From Datisca glomerata (lineage: Eukaryota; Streptophyta; Magnoliopsida; Cucurbitales; Datiscaceae), in the NCBI GenBank assembly GCA_003255025.1, contig QANY01007889.1:634203-698202 (forward strand): DNA of 64,000 nucleotides. The letters run 5' to 3'. Made by a program: the position numbers and the translations under genes. This document shows, one piece after another, positions 24,501-35,979 of this stretch. Position 1 is the stretch's first letter. Every line of letters begins with the position of its first letter. The notes beneath the pieces are model-generated. The model made no database searches. It saw nothing but the letters and a program-made list of their open reading frames with translations, and was not told where the DNA came from.

Positions 24501-25932
24501 ATCTAAATCTGTTTGCTTCAGCAAAGATATCAAACTCGTTTTACATAGACATAAATAACTAAATGCAAGATCAAATAAAAGATCATCCAGGCTGCCCATA
24601 TCAGTTATTCTTTCCATGTCAAACTGATTCACCATGACACCAAAAGCTAAAAAGTGACATCCAACATTACATCAAACAAATCTCAATGCTTGAATAGCAG
24701 ATACAATGTAGCATCCTATGTAAGCAAAGTGAAGGTATTAGAGTGCCAATGAATGAAAAGCACCACCACATACAGATTTTCCCGCTCCAGCTGGACCACT
24801 GATAACAAGAGCATGATTACTGAAATTGTCCTGCAAGTAAAAAATAAAAAAGATCATTAGTTCAAGTTGTTCAACAAACAATAATGTAAGGCAATAAAGG
24901 GATACAGAAAAGCTTGCATACACAAACAAATAAAGGCAACTGAAATGAGTTCGTACATACATAAACTAGCTCACCATTCCTACCCCAAAGCACAACAATC
25001 ACCTTTCTCAAATTACTTTTTGGCAATCTACAAGCTTCACAACAAGGATTACCTTTGGATTTCTCAATCTTTCTTCAAACCATATTTTAACTTCTTCTAT
25101 CTGCAATTTACAAAGACAACAATTTCTCCATATCAAGATAATACTCATTTGTGCAATTAAGAATGCTAAACTGACCTTCTTTTTGTGAACGGCAAGTTCT
25201 TCAAATAAAGAAGGCTTATATTTATCTACCCACGGTTGTTTAAAGCTGCTGATTCCACCTGATACACATTCCCATTTCCAATAAGTTTAAGAAGCCAAAG
25301 ATATATAAGAAACAAAAGAAGGGAAACAACAAGACAAGTGATGTATAAGAGTAGCATACCGGAAGATACTTTGAACCCAGAAAAAACTTGATCAAAATCT
25401 TCAGAAAACAACGTGAACTGCATTAAGTACGGTAAAAATCAGAACCCCCACTCTTGCATGAAGTCAAGCAGTTTTTATTTTAATAGGTTTTTTCTCGATG
25501 TATAGTCAATAAAATGACCAGACGGATTGATGTAATTAGCTGCACGGATGAAAAATGCCCAATGGACTGAAGATGAAAGTTAATGTAAAGAAAAAAAACA
25601 CTATATTAATATTGTGAGGACCAGTCCATTAGTATTACGATTTAGCTCAGGAGAGACAACGCATATATTCGAAACGTGGCCGAATAAAGCTTTTCAGTTT
25701 TGAAGTCTATGCAAAGTTTGGAGGAGTAAAATTCAGAGAAGTAAAAGCGTACTTCATCTGCATGTAGGCGAGGCTGAGATCCCGAAAGACGAGGCTTCTT
25801 CGCTCTCTGAGGATTTCTGCGAGGAACTGTAGAGCTCGATTTCCTCTTTGAAAAGCTGTGTTTAGGAATGCATAACAAGTTGCTATCTTCGTCATCGGAA
25901 GACAAAACAACTAAACCGTTTCTCTTTCCCAT
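21593..25932 (-). CDS. RAD17: RAD17 cell-cycle checkpoint clamp loader
   Basis: Twelve exons on the minus strand (25932-25753, 25417-25360, 25258-25176, 25100-25053, 24830-24774, 24315-24213, 23936-23626, 23544-23202, 23113-22988, 22861-22663, 22587-22527, 21829-21593) join in frame to 601 residues, close to Arabidopsis RAD17. The start is [27 protein letters not shown] marks the RFC-box entry. Walker A GPAGAGKS is at about 135-142 and Walker B IILLIDD at about 212-218. A conserved [20 protein letters not shown] block lies between them, and the C-terminus is acidic. RAD17 with RFC2-5 loads the 9-1-1 clamp at damaged DNA in the nucleus. Exon 6 uses an AAG acceptor. Exon 7 has a second in-frame donor 18 bases downstream. 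Confidence 0.95.
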
Positions 25933-26141
25933 TTCAATCACCAGCGTAAACTCTCAAATTGTAAGGCTTTACACAGAGAAACTACGCAGGCAGCAATTCC
26001 AGAACTCCACATTTAGAAACTACCGAACAGAACTTCAATTGAAGCTAAACAGAAATATTACGAACCCGTTGAAACCTTGATCGAGACCTGTAGAAACGAG
26101 AAAGTAAGATTGTCGGAGATAGTGGTGATGTCAGAGAGGGA

Positions 26142-26149
26142 TTTCGCGC
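26142..26149. promoter_or_regulatory. E2F-type site upstream of RAD17
   Basis: TTTCGCGC is an exact match to the plant E2F consensus TTTSGCGC, 210 bases upstream of the RAD17 start. It suggests S-phase and damage-linked transcription, in line with E2F control of replication and repair genes. The surrounding 26140-26175 is unusually GC-rich for this window. Confidence 0.65.
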
Positions 26150-26240
26150 GGGTTCGGGGAAAAACGCGGGGGTTTAAAACAAGCAAAATTTGGAACGGCG
26201 TAGCTGAGAAGACAACGACGAAAGGGAGGGCATCGTGTCA

Positions 26241-26248
26241 TGGGCCCA
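26241..26248. promoter_or_regulatory. Site II (TGGGCC) element upstream of RAD17
   Basis: The palindrome TGGGCCCA contains TGGGCC on both strands. Such site II elements bind TCP factors in promoters of growth-related genes. It lies about 310 bases from the RAD17 start and 100 bases from the E2F-type site. Confidence 0.5.
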
Positions 26249-26350
26249 TGGTTCTACAATTTGGATTATTGGATTAAGGGCTCGTTTGTAGCCCGTATTT
26301 GACAGTATTAAAGACATGACACTGCTATTAATATTGTATGAATATATTTA

Positions 26351-26579
26351 AGATAAACTACAGTTTTTCTTATGTAGTTTAGGGTATTTTTTATTTTAGA
26401 CTTTATATTTTAAAAATTTATAAAAATGACCATTGAGTTACATTTTACTTTCACGTTAGACTTTCTGTAGCACATTCGCTTAAAAATAATAACGGTTTGT
26501 CACGGTCTACCCACACGAAATTACGTGTCAAGTAGTTTAAAGTCACATCCGCTTTTTAATTTACCCAACTACCACATGG
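26351..26579 (+). repeat. Left TIR of the MuDR-like element
   Basis: The TIR runs from GATAAACTACAGTTTTTC to TTTACCCAACTACCACATGG. The reverse complement of 32911-33129 follows it throughout with scattered differences. Confidence 0.85.
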
Positions 26580-27649
26580 CAAAATGACGTGGTGTTAAAA
26601 TTAACTCAACCTAAAATTAACGCCGAGTAAAATTAACCTAACTAGCAAAACTAAAAAAATTTACACCTTCGAAACTTTACCACCCAAAACGCAGTTCCTC
26701 CTTTAGGCGGTTAGGGTTCGTGAAATTGTCCTACCAAATCGCTCGTTGTGCTCAAAATCGCCCTACCAAATCGTAGTCTTCAAAGTTTTACTTGAGTTAC
26801 TGGAGGTGATCGAAGAACTCAGAGGAGGTTAGAGCTCTCTGTTTGGAGGAGATATTTTTTCAAGTCTAGTATTCGATTTCTAGTATGTTCTGTTCTTCGA
26901 GTATTCAAAAAATTTGAGTTCGAGTCTGGTCGTCGAGTTCTGCTCGAGTTACCAAATCGCTCACTTAGGGTTTGAGTTTTGCTTGTTTGAGCATTTATAT
27001 TGGACATGCAGTGAGTTGAGGGAGCATTTGATCAATGTAATGCTGCTTGATTCTTTGCATTTCCAGAAGTTACTTTCTTATAACTACAAAATTTATTTCA
27101 AGTTACTTATTAGCTGGTTTGGTATATTACTTGACCATTGTTCTAATTTATCTCCATTTTATGTGTAAGGTCCTTTGCTCCCTTAACTCACCTTCCCTTT
27201 AATGCTCCTAATCTTTAAAGAAAATTAGATTCTTCCTAATTATAGTTGCAATTGCGGTGTTGGTCTATAAGGTGTTATATAGTTGTTTCTAGACTTTCCT
27301 TTAAAGAAAAATGTTGCTCTTAAACTGTTGAGTGATAATGAGATGAAATTATTAAAAACAAAAGTAAGGTGATAAATTGTGAAATATCATGCTTAACTAG
27401 TAGGTACACCAAGCCGTCATACTATTCTCTTTGTTTTTTGGTATCGGCATACAAGTAATTATTTTTTAACCATCTCTCTTCGTATAAATTGAACTTGTAG
27501 ATCAGAAGGGCCTTATTATTTTTTTCATCATTTATTCTTTTCTTATTAGTTTTCTACAAGCGTGGTTAGTATTTTTGAATGCTTCGTTTGAAGTTTTCAG
27601 ATATTTTCTATTCTGATGTATATGCATATGATTGAGGTTTTTTTAATTG

Positions 27650-30600
27650 CAGAGATGACTCCATATCCATTTTCAATTCATGTGGATCATAGTGGTTAAT
27701 TTGAATGGCCCACTCCTACAAGATACTTAGGAGGTAAAATATTTATTTTTGATGACTGTGACTCGGATACGATGAGTCTACTAGAACTAGAGGATATATT
27801 TGATTGTTCTGGTACTGTTGATATACTACCATGTATTATGTAAAACCTAGGGAGGATATGGATTCTGGTTTGGTAGAGATAAGGTCTGATAGGGATGTAA
27901 TGCAAATGTGTAGGATAGTTCCACCTACTAGACTTATATATGTTTATGTTGCACATTCTCTTGAGTCTTTGCTTGTTGAGTCTTTTCTTGCTGATGATTT
28001 GAATGTTGATGATGAGAATATACATGTTGATGATGAAGATGAAAGTGACAGTGATTACTATGAGGGGAGTAATTGTGTGGGCAGTGACAGTGAACCAATG
28101 AGATCAGTGATAGTGATGCAAGTGTCAGGGGTATTGACTTATATGATGTTGTAGACGGTGCTTATGAGCTTAATAATAATGAATTTGATGTTGAGGGGTT
28201 GAGCCACAAGGTCCACAAGGAGCCACAAATGGAGCTTGATTCTGAGGAGTTGAATTCTCCTCCCAATTCTGATGAGGAAAATCTAGAAGTATTCCCAGAA
28301 TTCATGACTGATAGTGACATGCGCAATTTTATTTTTAAATTAGGCATGAAGTTTAAAAACAATGTTGAGTTTAAATATGTTGTTAAGGCCCATGCTAGAC
28401 AAAGTGAGTATGATTTGAAGTTTTTAAATATGAGGCATGTAGAGTACTGGTCAAGTGTACTGGGAGTGACCGTCCATGGAGATTATATGCATCATTGATG
28501 CAACAAGAGAATACCATGTAGGTAAAACCCTTTAATCCAGAGCATAGGTATTGTAAAACCTTCCGGAATAGGCATGTTAGACCTAGATGGCTCACAAAAT
28601 ATTACATGGATAGATTTAGAACACATCATTGGTGAAAGTTGATGACATTAGGGAGACAGTGAGGAAGGACCTATTAGATAAACATTTCAACAAGCCAAGC
28701 ATATAAAGTAAGACAATCTGCTTTTTGGGAGATCAAGGGGTCTTATACTGAACAATATGTTAGGTTGTGTGACTACTGTGAGGAGTTATTGAACTCAAAT
28801 AGGGGAAGTACAGTGAAGATTCAAGTTGGCAGGCCTCAGATTGATAGGACTGTTATCTTCCAGAGATTATATGTTTGTTTAGATACTTGCAAGCAAGGGT
28901 TTTTAAAGTGGTTACAGGCCTATAATTGTCCTTGATGCTTGTCATCTTAACGGTCCTTGTGGGGGTCAGTTAATGGAAGCATTTAGTATTGATGGCATGA
29001 TGGTTTTTACCTCATTGCTTGGGCAATTGTGGAGAATGAGTCAAATGGATTCTTGGGGATGGTTCCTGTATTTATTACTCAGTGATATAGGAGGCGTGGA
29101 TGAGTCCAAACAGTGGACTTTTATTTCAGACCAACAAAAGGGTTTGAAAGAGACTTTGGAGGGCTATCTTACCTTTGATCACAGTTTTTGTGTTAGGCAC
29201 TTATATGCCAAATTCAAGACCACATGGAAGGGTAAGGTTCACCAGGATTACATGTGGAATGCTGCAAAGGCGAGTACCTTTGCAGAGTTTGAGAAGGAGA
29301 TGAATATGTTGAAGGAATTAGATGAAGTTGCATATACTTGGTTGAAAAATCATCTCACCAAATATCAGGTAAAGCATGCATTCATTGTTTATCCAAAGCG
29401 TGACAAGTTACTTAATAACTTTTCTGAGAGTTTCAATGTATACCTCTTAGAATCTAGGGACAAGTCGATAATGACAATGAATGAGAAAATCTGAAGGACT
29501 TTGATGAATAAAATATAACAAAAGATGGCTGAAATTATGAAGTATGATGGTCTCACTTATCCTAAATTAAATTGAAATTGTAGAAGTCGGTTGAGGCTTC
29601 TAGGAATTGTCAAGTTGTATGGAATGGGGAACATAAATTTGAAGTTTATTGTGGAAGAGACAAGTATGTGGTTGACTTTGATGCTAGGTCTTGGAGCTGT
29701 TATAGATGGAATGCGCCTGGTATTCCATGTGTGTGTGCTATATTGATCCCGTTAGAACTTAATCATCCCGGAATCCCTTCCTATTTTAGTTAACATTTAC
29801 CCATAATCCATTGAAGTAGCACCAGCGGCAAAGGCACAGGTTCCTTCAGCGGCAGGAAAGGCAGTTGACTTCGTTGACCCGGATTGAAGCAAAGACGCAA
29901 TACAGACGGAGGTGGGAACTGCATTATAATAAAGATACATCAAGGCCGACCAACTTCTAAAAAAACGGAAGATTAAGTTGACTCCATTGATGCATTAATG
30001 ACCCAGTCAAAGGTAAAAGCACTATCTCGCCCATATACGAAAACAAAACCACTTTAAATAAATACAGATTGAGATTGAGAATCAGTTTCCCTTTGGACGG
30101 ATCCAGTTCCCGTTCAGGAGCCAAAGCTTGACTAAGAAGGACTACCCACCTGAGTCGGCAAAAATCCTTGAATCTCAGTTTCAGTTCCGTAAAGGGGTAA
30201 ATATCCGGATTCATAGCCCATTGAATACCCGGTTCCCCCAGCGGAAGGAGTATAAGCACTTGATCTAGTTGTTTTTCTATTGATTTAGTCCCATAAGCAA
30301 TAGCAGGGATATCGGCAGAGCTATAGTCAAAGAAGCTGCGGGAAGCAAAGGCACCAATAAATAGCTACATGGGTCGCATAGAAGCTTTAAGAGATAGGGG
30401 GCCCGAAGATGGCAGCGGGAAAGACGGGAGCACGAACGAGCTAGCTTATGCTTTTTTTTTCATCGTCACTATCTACTTGATAGTAGAATCTGGAGAATAT
30501 AAACTCATCACATTCTTCTTTTTGGTACGTTGTTATGAGCAGCTCTGACGCCGAGTGCCGCACTGGAGTAAAATGCAAGAGTAGGGGGTTGGGTTTGAAA

Positions 30601-31130
30601 GAAGTAGTTGTAGATGTTATGAACTTAACTGTACTGCTGCATTCCGTAAAGTTTTATTCTCTTACGAAAGAAGGTATTCTCTTCCGAAAAGAAGAGAGGC
30701 ATCTTCGGGTAGTTAGCAGCAAGTAGTAAATCTAGGGGTTTGGGGCCCGCAGCCCCCATGTAAGGAATGTATTTACTTTATAGATAGTAACCCTAATGAG
30801 TATGTTGATAAGTTCTATCACAAAGATACGATATTGGCCACTTATTCTCATTTTATAGCCATTTAATGGGCCAAACCTTTAGCCTCATGAAAATATGATG
30901 TTACCTCCAAAGTTCAAAAAGCCACATGAGAGGCCAAAGAAACAAAGAATAAGAGACAATATTGAGCCAACAAATCCAATGTTGTTGAAGAGAAATAATG
31001 GGACACTGACCTATAGCAAGTGTCACACATTTGGGCGCAAATAAGAGGACATGTAAGGGGGCTCCAGTTGCTGCAAAGAAAAATGATGGTCTAAGAATGA
31101 AGAACACTGTTATAAGCACCAATAGAGGTG
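27650..31130 (+). pseudogene. MURA-type transposase, frameshifted and interrupted
   Basis: Successive blocks follow the MuDR transposase order. The N-terminal plant MuDR domain is near 27670-27960. A DNA-binding block FIFKLGMKFKNNVEFKYVVK is at 28324-28384. The catalytic core starts near 28925 with VLDACHLNGPCGGQLMEAFS, continues in 28973-29494 with TFISDQQKGL and FCVRHLYAKFK, and the SWIM-like end GIPCVCAI is at 29727-29750. After the insert, the text resumes with NPNEYVDKFYHKDTILATYS (30792 on) and a basic zinc-knuckle-like tail. Stops at 28496 and 29492 and several frame changes leave it dead. The product would have been the nuclear cut-and-paste transposase. Confidence 0.85.
29752..30765. 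other. GC-richer insert, possibly mitochondrial DNA (NUMT)
   Basis: The transposase text stops after GIPCVCAI and resumes near 30768 in the correct place (about CIYFIDSNPNEY), so this is about 1 kb of inserted DNA. It is visibly richer in G and C than its surroundings and has phrases such as gggtttggggcccgcagccc and gggaaagacgggagcacgaa, which look like plant mitochondrial intergenic DNA. No mitochondrial gene is recognised, and no terminal repeats of a transposon are seen. The mitochondrial origin is inference. Confidence 0.45.
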
Positions 31131-31454
31131 CAAATGTTTCATGGGACTCAGAGTGAGCTTCTACTTTACACATAATATGTTTTGTTTATGTTCATTTCAA
31201 TATATATTTGATTTTCACAATACTCTATCTTTTCAGATTTCATCTGAAGCGAGCAATGTTACTGGAACTCAAGCAAGCAATTATGTTACTACTGCTATTG
31301 TAAGTCAACCCTCCACTCAAACAATCAGTTCTGTTATTGCTGTAAGGAGGGTCGATGAAAGGGTAGATGTGCTGTTTTTGGAGGGATTCTGTTTTATGCT
31401 TTTGTAATGTAAAATGAATAGTGTTTGTGATTCTACTTAATGTTGCTCGATACT

Positions 31455-31660
31455 GTTTTAGTAGATGTTAATAGGCTTTGGTGCTATGTTTTTGTGATGG
31501 ATTAGGCTTCTATGTTAATATAGGTGATGAGATGTTAATATGGGCGATTAGACATGTTAATAGGTGCAGATATTCTTTTATGGGATGTTAACATGTTGAT
31601 ATAGGTGTTGCTGGATGGTTTTTTGGGATGTTAATATTTGATATAAGTGTTGTTGGATGC
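31455..31660 (+). repeat. Degenerate short repeats (gatgttaata)
   Basis: About six copies of gatgttaata-like text, several followed by taggtg, are spaced irregularly in the 3' part of the MuDR-like element. Non-coding. Confidence 0.55.
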
Positions 31661-32064
31661 TTTTGTAAACTCATTTTGGAATGTTTTAAAATATATTTTG
31701 ATGGATGATTTTTCAATAATCATAACCTATTATTTTGGATATGATTTTAGCTTCAGTTTAGATGTATTTTTAGATGTAATAGATAGTGGAAACATGATGA
31801 TGAATGACTGAGACTAAAAATTCACCTTGTGATGGACAATAAGAAATCAGATTGAACCAGTGAGCTTAATTGAGTCCTACTGAGAATAGGTAAAGAAATG
31901 GTTAACCTGTTAAGGTGAAAATTGAGTTAATTAACTAAATAGACAAACGAAAAGTTGAAATAACATGAAACAACATATATTAGCCGTAAAATCCATCTTT
32001 TAGTGAGTGTATGTCTCCTTCACCTTGAAGGTTCTTTGGCACTCATGCCAATTTTAGAAGACCA

Positions 32065-32195
32065 AAATACTCATTCATAATCAATCACATTAGGTTTAAT
32101 GGGAGCCTAATTCCATTGAAAATGCTCATTCATATTTGATGCTCATTCATAATTGAAGTATCAAATAAGTAAAAATGCTCATTCATAATTAATCC
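32065..32195 (+). repeat. Repeats of atgctcattcata
   Basis: Four copies of (atg/tac)ctcattcata with aat or att tails lie near 32069, 32118, 32139 and 32170, at spacings of 21-49 bp, inside the MuDR-like element. Confidence 0.6.
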
Positions 32196-32910
32196 ATATT
32201 GTAGCATTAGTTACACTTAAAGAGTACCAAATAAGTTGACTACTACATAATGTCATGAACACACTTAGATAAATAGATAAACTTGAGCTAATTTACATAA
32301 CCACTACTAACATCTTCTTTGGGGCATCCTATTAATAACATAAACTCAATTACAAGCCATGATAATACTAGAAACAACCACATCCTTTTAATTTTGGATT
32401 GATATTGTTCATTCAACAATTTCACATTTTTCTTCAAAAACTTAATCCTTTCCTTTGAATTTGGTAAATCATCTTCGCACCAAGCAAAAAATCCACAACC
32501 TGGATCATCCCCACCCTAATAGTAAAACAATACAATATTAGATAGATATTCCAAACGTTCAATAAAACTGTAAAATAGTATAGCATAGGCTCACCGAGTA
32601 TGCATAACAAAAAAAAAATTCCTCCCTGGATTTGTTTGTGTCCACGATGTTATGATCTGAGCAGCAACTCCACAATAGTATAGTGGTAGTCGTCAGCGTC
32701 CATGTGAAATGAATGTCATTGAGGTTGGAGAATCCATACCAATAATCTAGTACATTTATAACCCTAACTAAAAGGAAGAAGAACTCTGCAAAGATGGAGA
32801 GGAGGAGGAAGAAGAACTCTGCCAAAAAAACAATAGACATTTTCGTGAACGAGGGAGGATGAGGAAGAAGAAATAAAAGGGGAATTAAAGGTACTTTGGG
32901 AATTTCATCC

Positions 32911-33129
32911 CACGTGGCAGCTGGGTAAATTAAAAAGTTGATGTGACGTTAAACTACTTAACAGTAGATAAAGCATGACAGACCGTTAATATTTTTAAGT
33001 GGAGGTGCTACAGAATATCTAATGTGAATGCAAAATGTAACTGTAGGGTCTACTTTATAAGTTTTTTAAAGTATTGGATCTAAAATGAAAAGTATCCCAA
33101 ACTGTAGGGGGGAAAACTATAGTTTACCC
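32911..33129 (-). repeat. Right TIR of the MuDR-like element
   Basis: Inverted copy of the left TIR, from CACGTGGCAGCTGGGTAAAT to AAAACTATAGTTTACCC. It includes gtgctacagaatatctaatg, matching the left gacttt-ctgtagcac block. Confidence 0.85.
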
Positions 33130-33239
33130 AAAAATTTAACCTGCACTAATTAATACAGTGAGATTGTTAATACGGTGAGACTCTATAGTCTCACTAACAG
33201 AGGATAATTTAGTCTCCTCCTCAAATGGGTGACTAAACG

Positions 33240-35253
33240 TAAGGGTGTAATCCGTTTAGTTTGGTTCGGTTTAGGGGTATTTTTGGAACCGAAGCACAAA
33301 TATCATTTTTCAAATATTAGAACCGAAGTCGAGCCGCCGGTTCAATGCAACCCGAATCGGACCAAACCATCTAAAAATGGTTCAGTTCGGTTCGATTTTA
33401 CGGTTTTTACCTCCTAGAAAAAAAATATAGAAAAAGGAGGAAAGACCAAACCATTTTCTACTAAAAAAAATGTATAAAAAAAACACATGATTATACTGAA
33501 ACTGAAGATAATATGATTAGAAAAATACACTCACAAAATATTATTTCTAAATTCAAGATCCTAGACTTATAAAATGATTACATAATAAGACTTAAAAAAA
33601 TACACTTACAAATACTATTTCTAATACACTTAACCATTGCAGAAAAATACACAACTACCACTTAAAAATATGATAGAACAAAAGCAGTGGCATTTGCTTT
33701 CCTCAATCCTACTTGAATTGCCCAATTTGCCTATATAAATATGTAAACAATCAAATAACCAAATATAAGTATACTTACTCGTGTAGTAGGCTTTCTCAAA
33801 TATAAATGACAACTACTTATCAGTGTGATCATCACCTATGCAACTTCTGTTTCTATCTTAATGATTCTTAATAACTTCTAAAGAAATCTAACATTTCACT
33901 GATAATAATGTGAATGCCATGAAAGAAATCCAACATTTGAGAATAAAATGAGATTCATTTATTGAAAAATATAATATTCATGGACAAATTGAAGCTACTA
34001 CTCCAAACTAATCAACTGTACAGTCAGAGCTTATACCTTCACTTTCAAATCACTAGTTCACAAATTAATATCACATGTTCATAAATCATGATAAACATAA
34101 AAATGATTAAGTGATATACTTATAGAAATGTAATCGCCCCATTTGCATATATAAATATGTAAGCCAACAAATAAGCCAACTATAAGTATACTTAGTTGTG
34201 CAATAGACTTTCTCAAACATAAATGACAAAACTACTTATTAAAGCTACTACTTTCACAAATTGTGCGAACTCGAGCCTTAATACCACAATAGCAATATAG
34301 AACATTCTCCCCATTTTGGAGGCCAATATTCATTGAAGATGAAGGCATTGAAGCTAAGAAAAAACAGACCCAAATCAAATTCAGACAAAATATTAGACTA
34401 AAAATCAGCCAGACCTTATCAAAAAATCAGATAGCTATCAATAAATCAGAACAAATCACAGACGGAGTAGCAGAGAAAATAGAAGCAGTTCATACGAAAT
34501 GGAAGATCATACATATGAAATTTCAGATCGTACGAACTTGCAGATCACAAAAAAGGTATAAGCAGAAATCAAAATCTCGGAGAGCAGGTCTCCAAAATCT
34601 CACAGAATAGTAGGGGAAAAGCAAAAAAGAAATAGGGGAAGGGGAAAAGAAGAAACGTAGGAGAAGTTACCTCAATCTTGAAATCAAAACCCTAATTTCT
34701 TCTTTACTTCTTTGAAATCTAAAAAATAATAGTGCAGATAAAAAAATATGGAAGTATTTTCAATGAATATTGGCCTGAGTCGAGCAACAACAAACGATCT
34801 AGCCTGAGTTATCGAGCAGTTGAGCAACCAGATCTCCCCTTCATCGTCGAGTAGTCGAGCAAATAGGGTCTCCCCTTCGTCGTCGAGCAGTCGAGCAAGT
34901 CGCTTGTCTCATCTCTCGAATCGAGCTGTCGAGTTGTGAGCTGAGGACTGAGGAGAAGGGGAGAGCTAGACAACGAGTTGTGACTGAGGACTACGGAGAA
35001 GGGGAAAGCGTTGAGCGAGGCGAGAGTGAGGAGAAGGGAAAATTAGGTTAAATATAGAGGTATATATATAGTGCAGTTCGGCTCGGTCTGGTGTGTGGTT
35101 TTTTCACCAAAACCACACACCGAACCGAACTGAGCTTATTTTTAATATATACAACCAAACCGAACCGTAGAAGTGCAAAAACCAGTCGAGCCGGATCGGT
35201 TCGGTCCGATTCAGGTGGTCTGGTCAGTTTTCTCAGATTTACTTACACCCCTA
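33240..35253. mobile_element. Non-autonomous hAT-type element, 2.0 kb
   Basis: The ends TAAGGGTGTAA and TTACACCCCTA are inverted repeats (10 of 11). Flanks actaaacg (33232-33239) and actaaatg (35254-35261) form an 8-bp target duplication with one mismatch. Both subterminal regions (33256-33410, 35070-35225) are packed with GGTTCGGTT-type motifs in both orientations, like transposase-binding repeats. No transposase ORF is present. It sits just beyond the MuDR-like element. Confidence 0.8.
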
Positions 35254-35979
35254 ACTAAATGGGACTAAGCTCATTTCTACCACTCTAAAGAAACCTCACA
35301 AAGCTCTGCCACCATCTACAATATTTTATTATTCTTCACGCAACTTCGTCCAGTAAATCTGGTAAGCCTCTTTCTCTAACTCTTCTTCTTCTTCTCGTTG
35401 CCCTACAAGGTAGCTTTTATGCGGACTCACTCTCTCACTCTGAAATGCCTATTTTCATTTCGTTCTCATCTGTCTTCTTCCCCCATCTTTTCATTCTCAT
35501 CTCTCTCTTTTACTTCTTCTTCAACATATGGAAATGGAGATTTAAATAAAAGGGGGTTTTTGGGAAAAAGAAGTAGAACGAGGACAAATGGGTTTTCATT
35601 CTAATATGTATGTTCTGCTTCTTCTTAAGGTTTTTGACCAAAATGAGATCTATAAATGGGGAACCGTTTGAGTTGAGGAATGAAACGATTTGAGTCATAA
35701 GTTGAGGAATGAAATGATTTCAGCTAAAGACTCTCACCAAATTTCACCTGGATTTTTGTTCTCTTTGATTCATACCCATTTCATTATGAAACCCCCACTT
35801 TTGTTCATTTTTTACCTGAGAACTTCAAGTTGATTCCCACTTCATTCACATTAGTGTAGAGTTACTGTACGTTAATGTCCAATGCTTAGATTTTATGTTA
35901 ATATTGTTGTGTTTGTTTGTAAATATTACTAGGTAATATTTTATATGAATTGTTTAGCTAAAATATTTTTGTTTTGAGT
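35254..35979 (+). other. Leader-like, CT-rich region before the Harbinger remnant
   Basis: The stretch 35370-35520 is strongly CT-rich, like a 5' leader. The ORF at 35398-35604 lies in it and is low complexity (Ser/Phe/Leu), so I do not call a gene. Probably the 5' part of the PIF/Harbinger element that follows. Confidence 0.4.

Larger units (their letters stand above)
26351..33129 (+). mobile_element. Decayed MuDR-like element with long TIRs
   Basis: Ends 26351-26579 and 32911-33129 are inverted repeats of about 220-230 bp. Paired landmarks include gtaaactatag/ctacagtttt, tctgtagcac and tttttaatttaccca. Flanking 9-mers atatattta and aaaaattta match 7 of 9, a plausible Mutator target duplication. 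Inside are the remains of a MURA transposase gene. The element is 6.8 kb including a later insertion of about 1 kb. It separates the RAD17 promoter from the hAT element to the right. Confidence 0.88.

Noticed and set aside
35398..35604. ORF in the CT-rich region
   Set aside because: Low-complexity Ser/Phe/Leu from a CT-rich leader; no domain.
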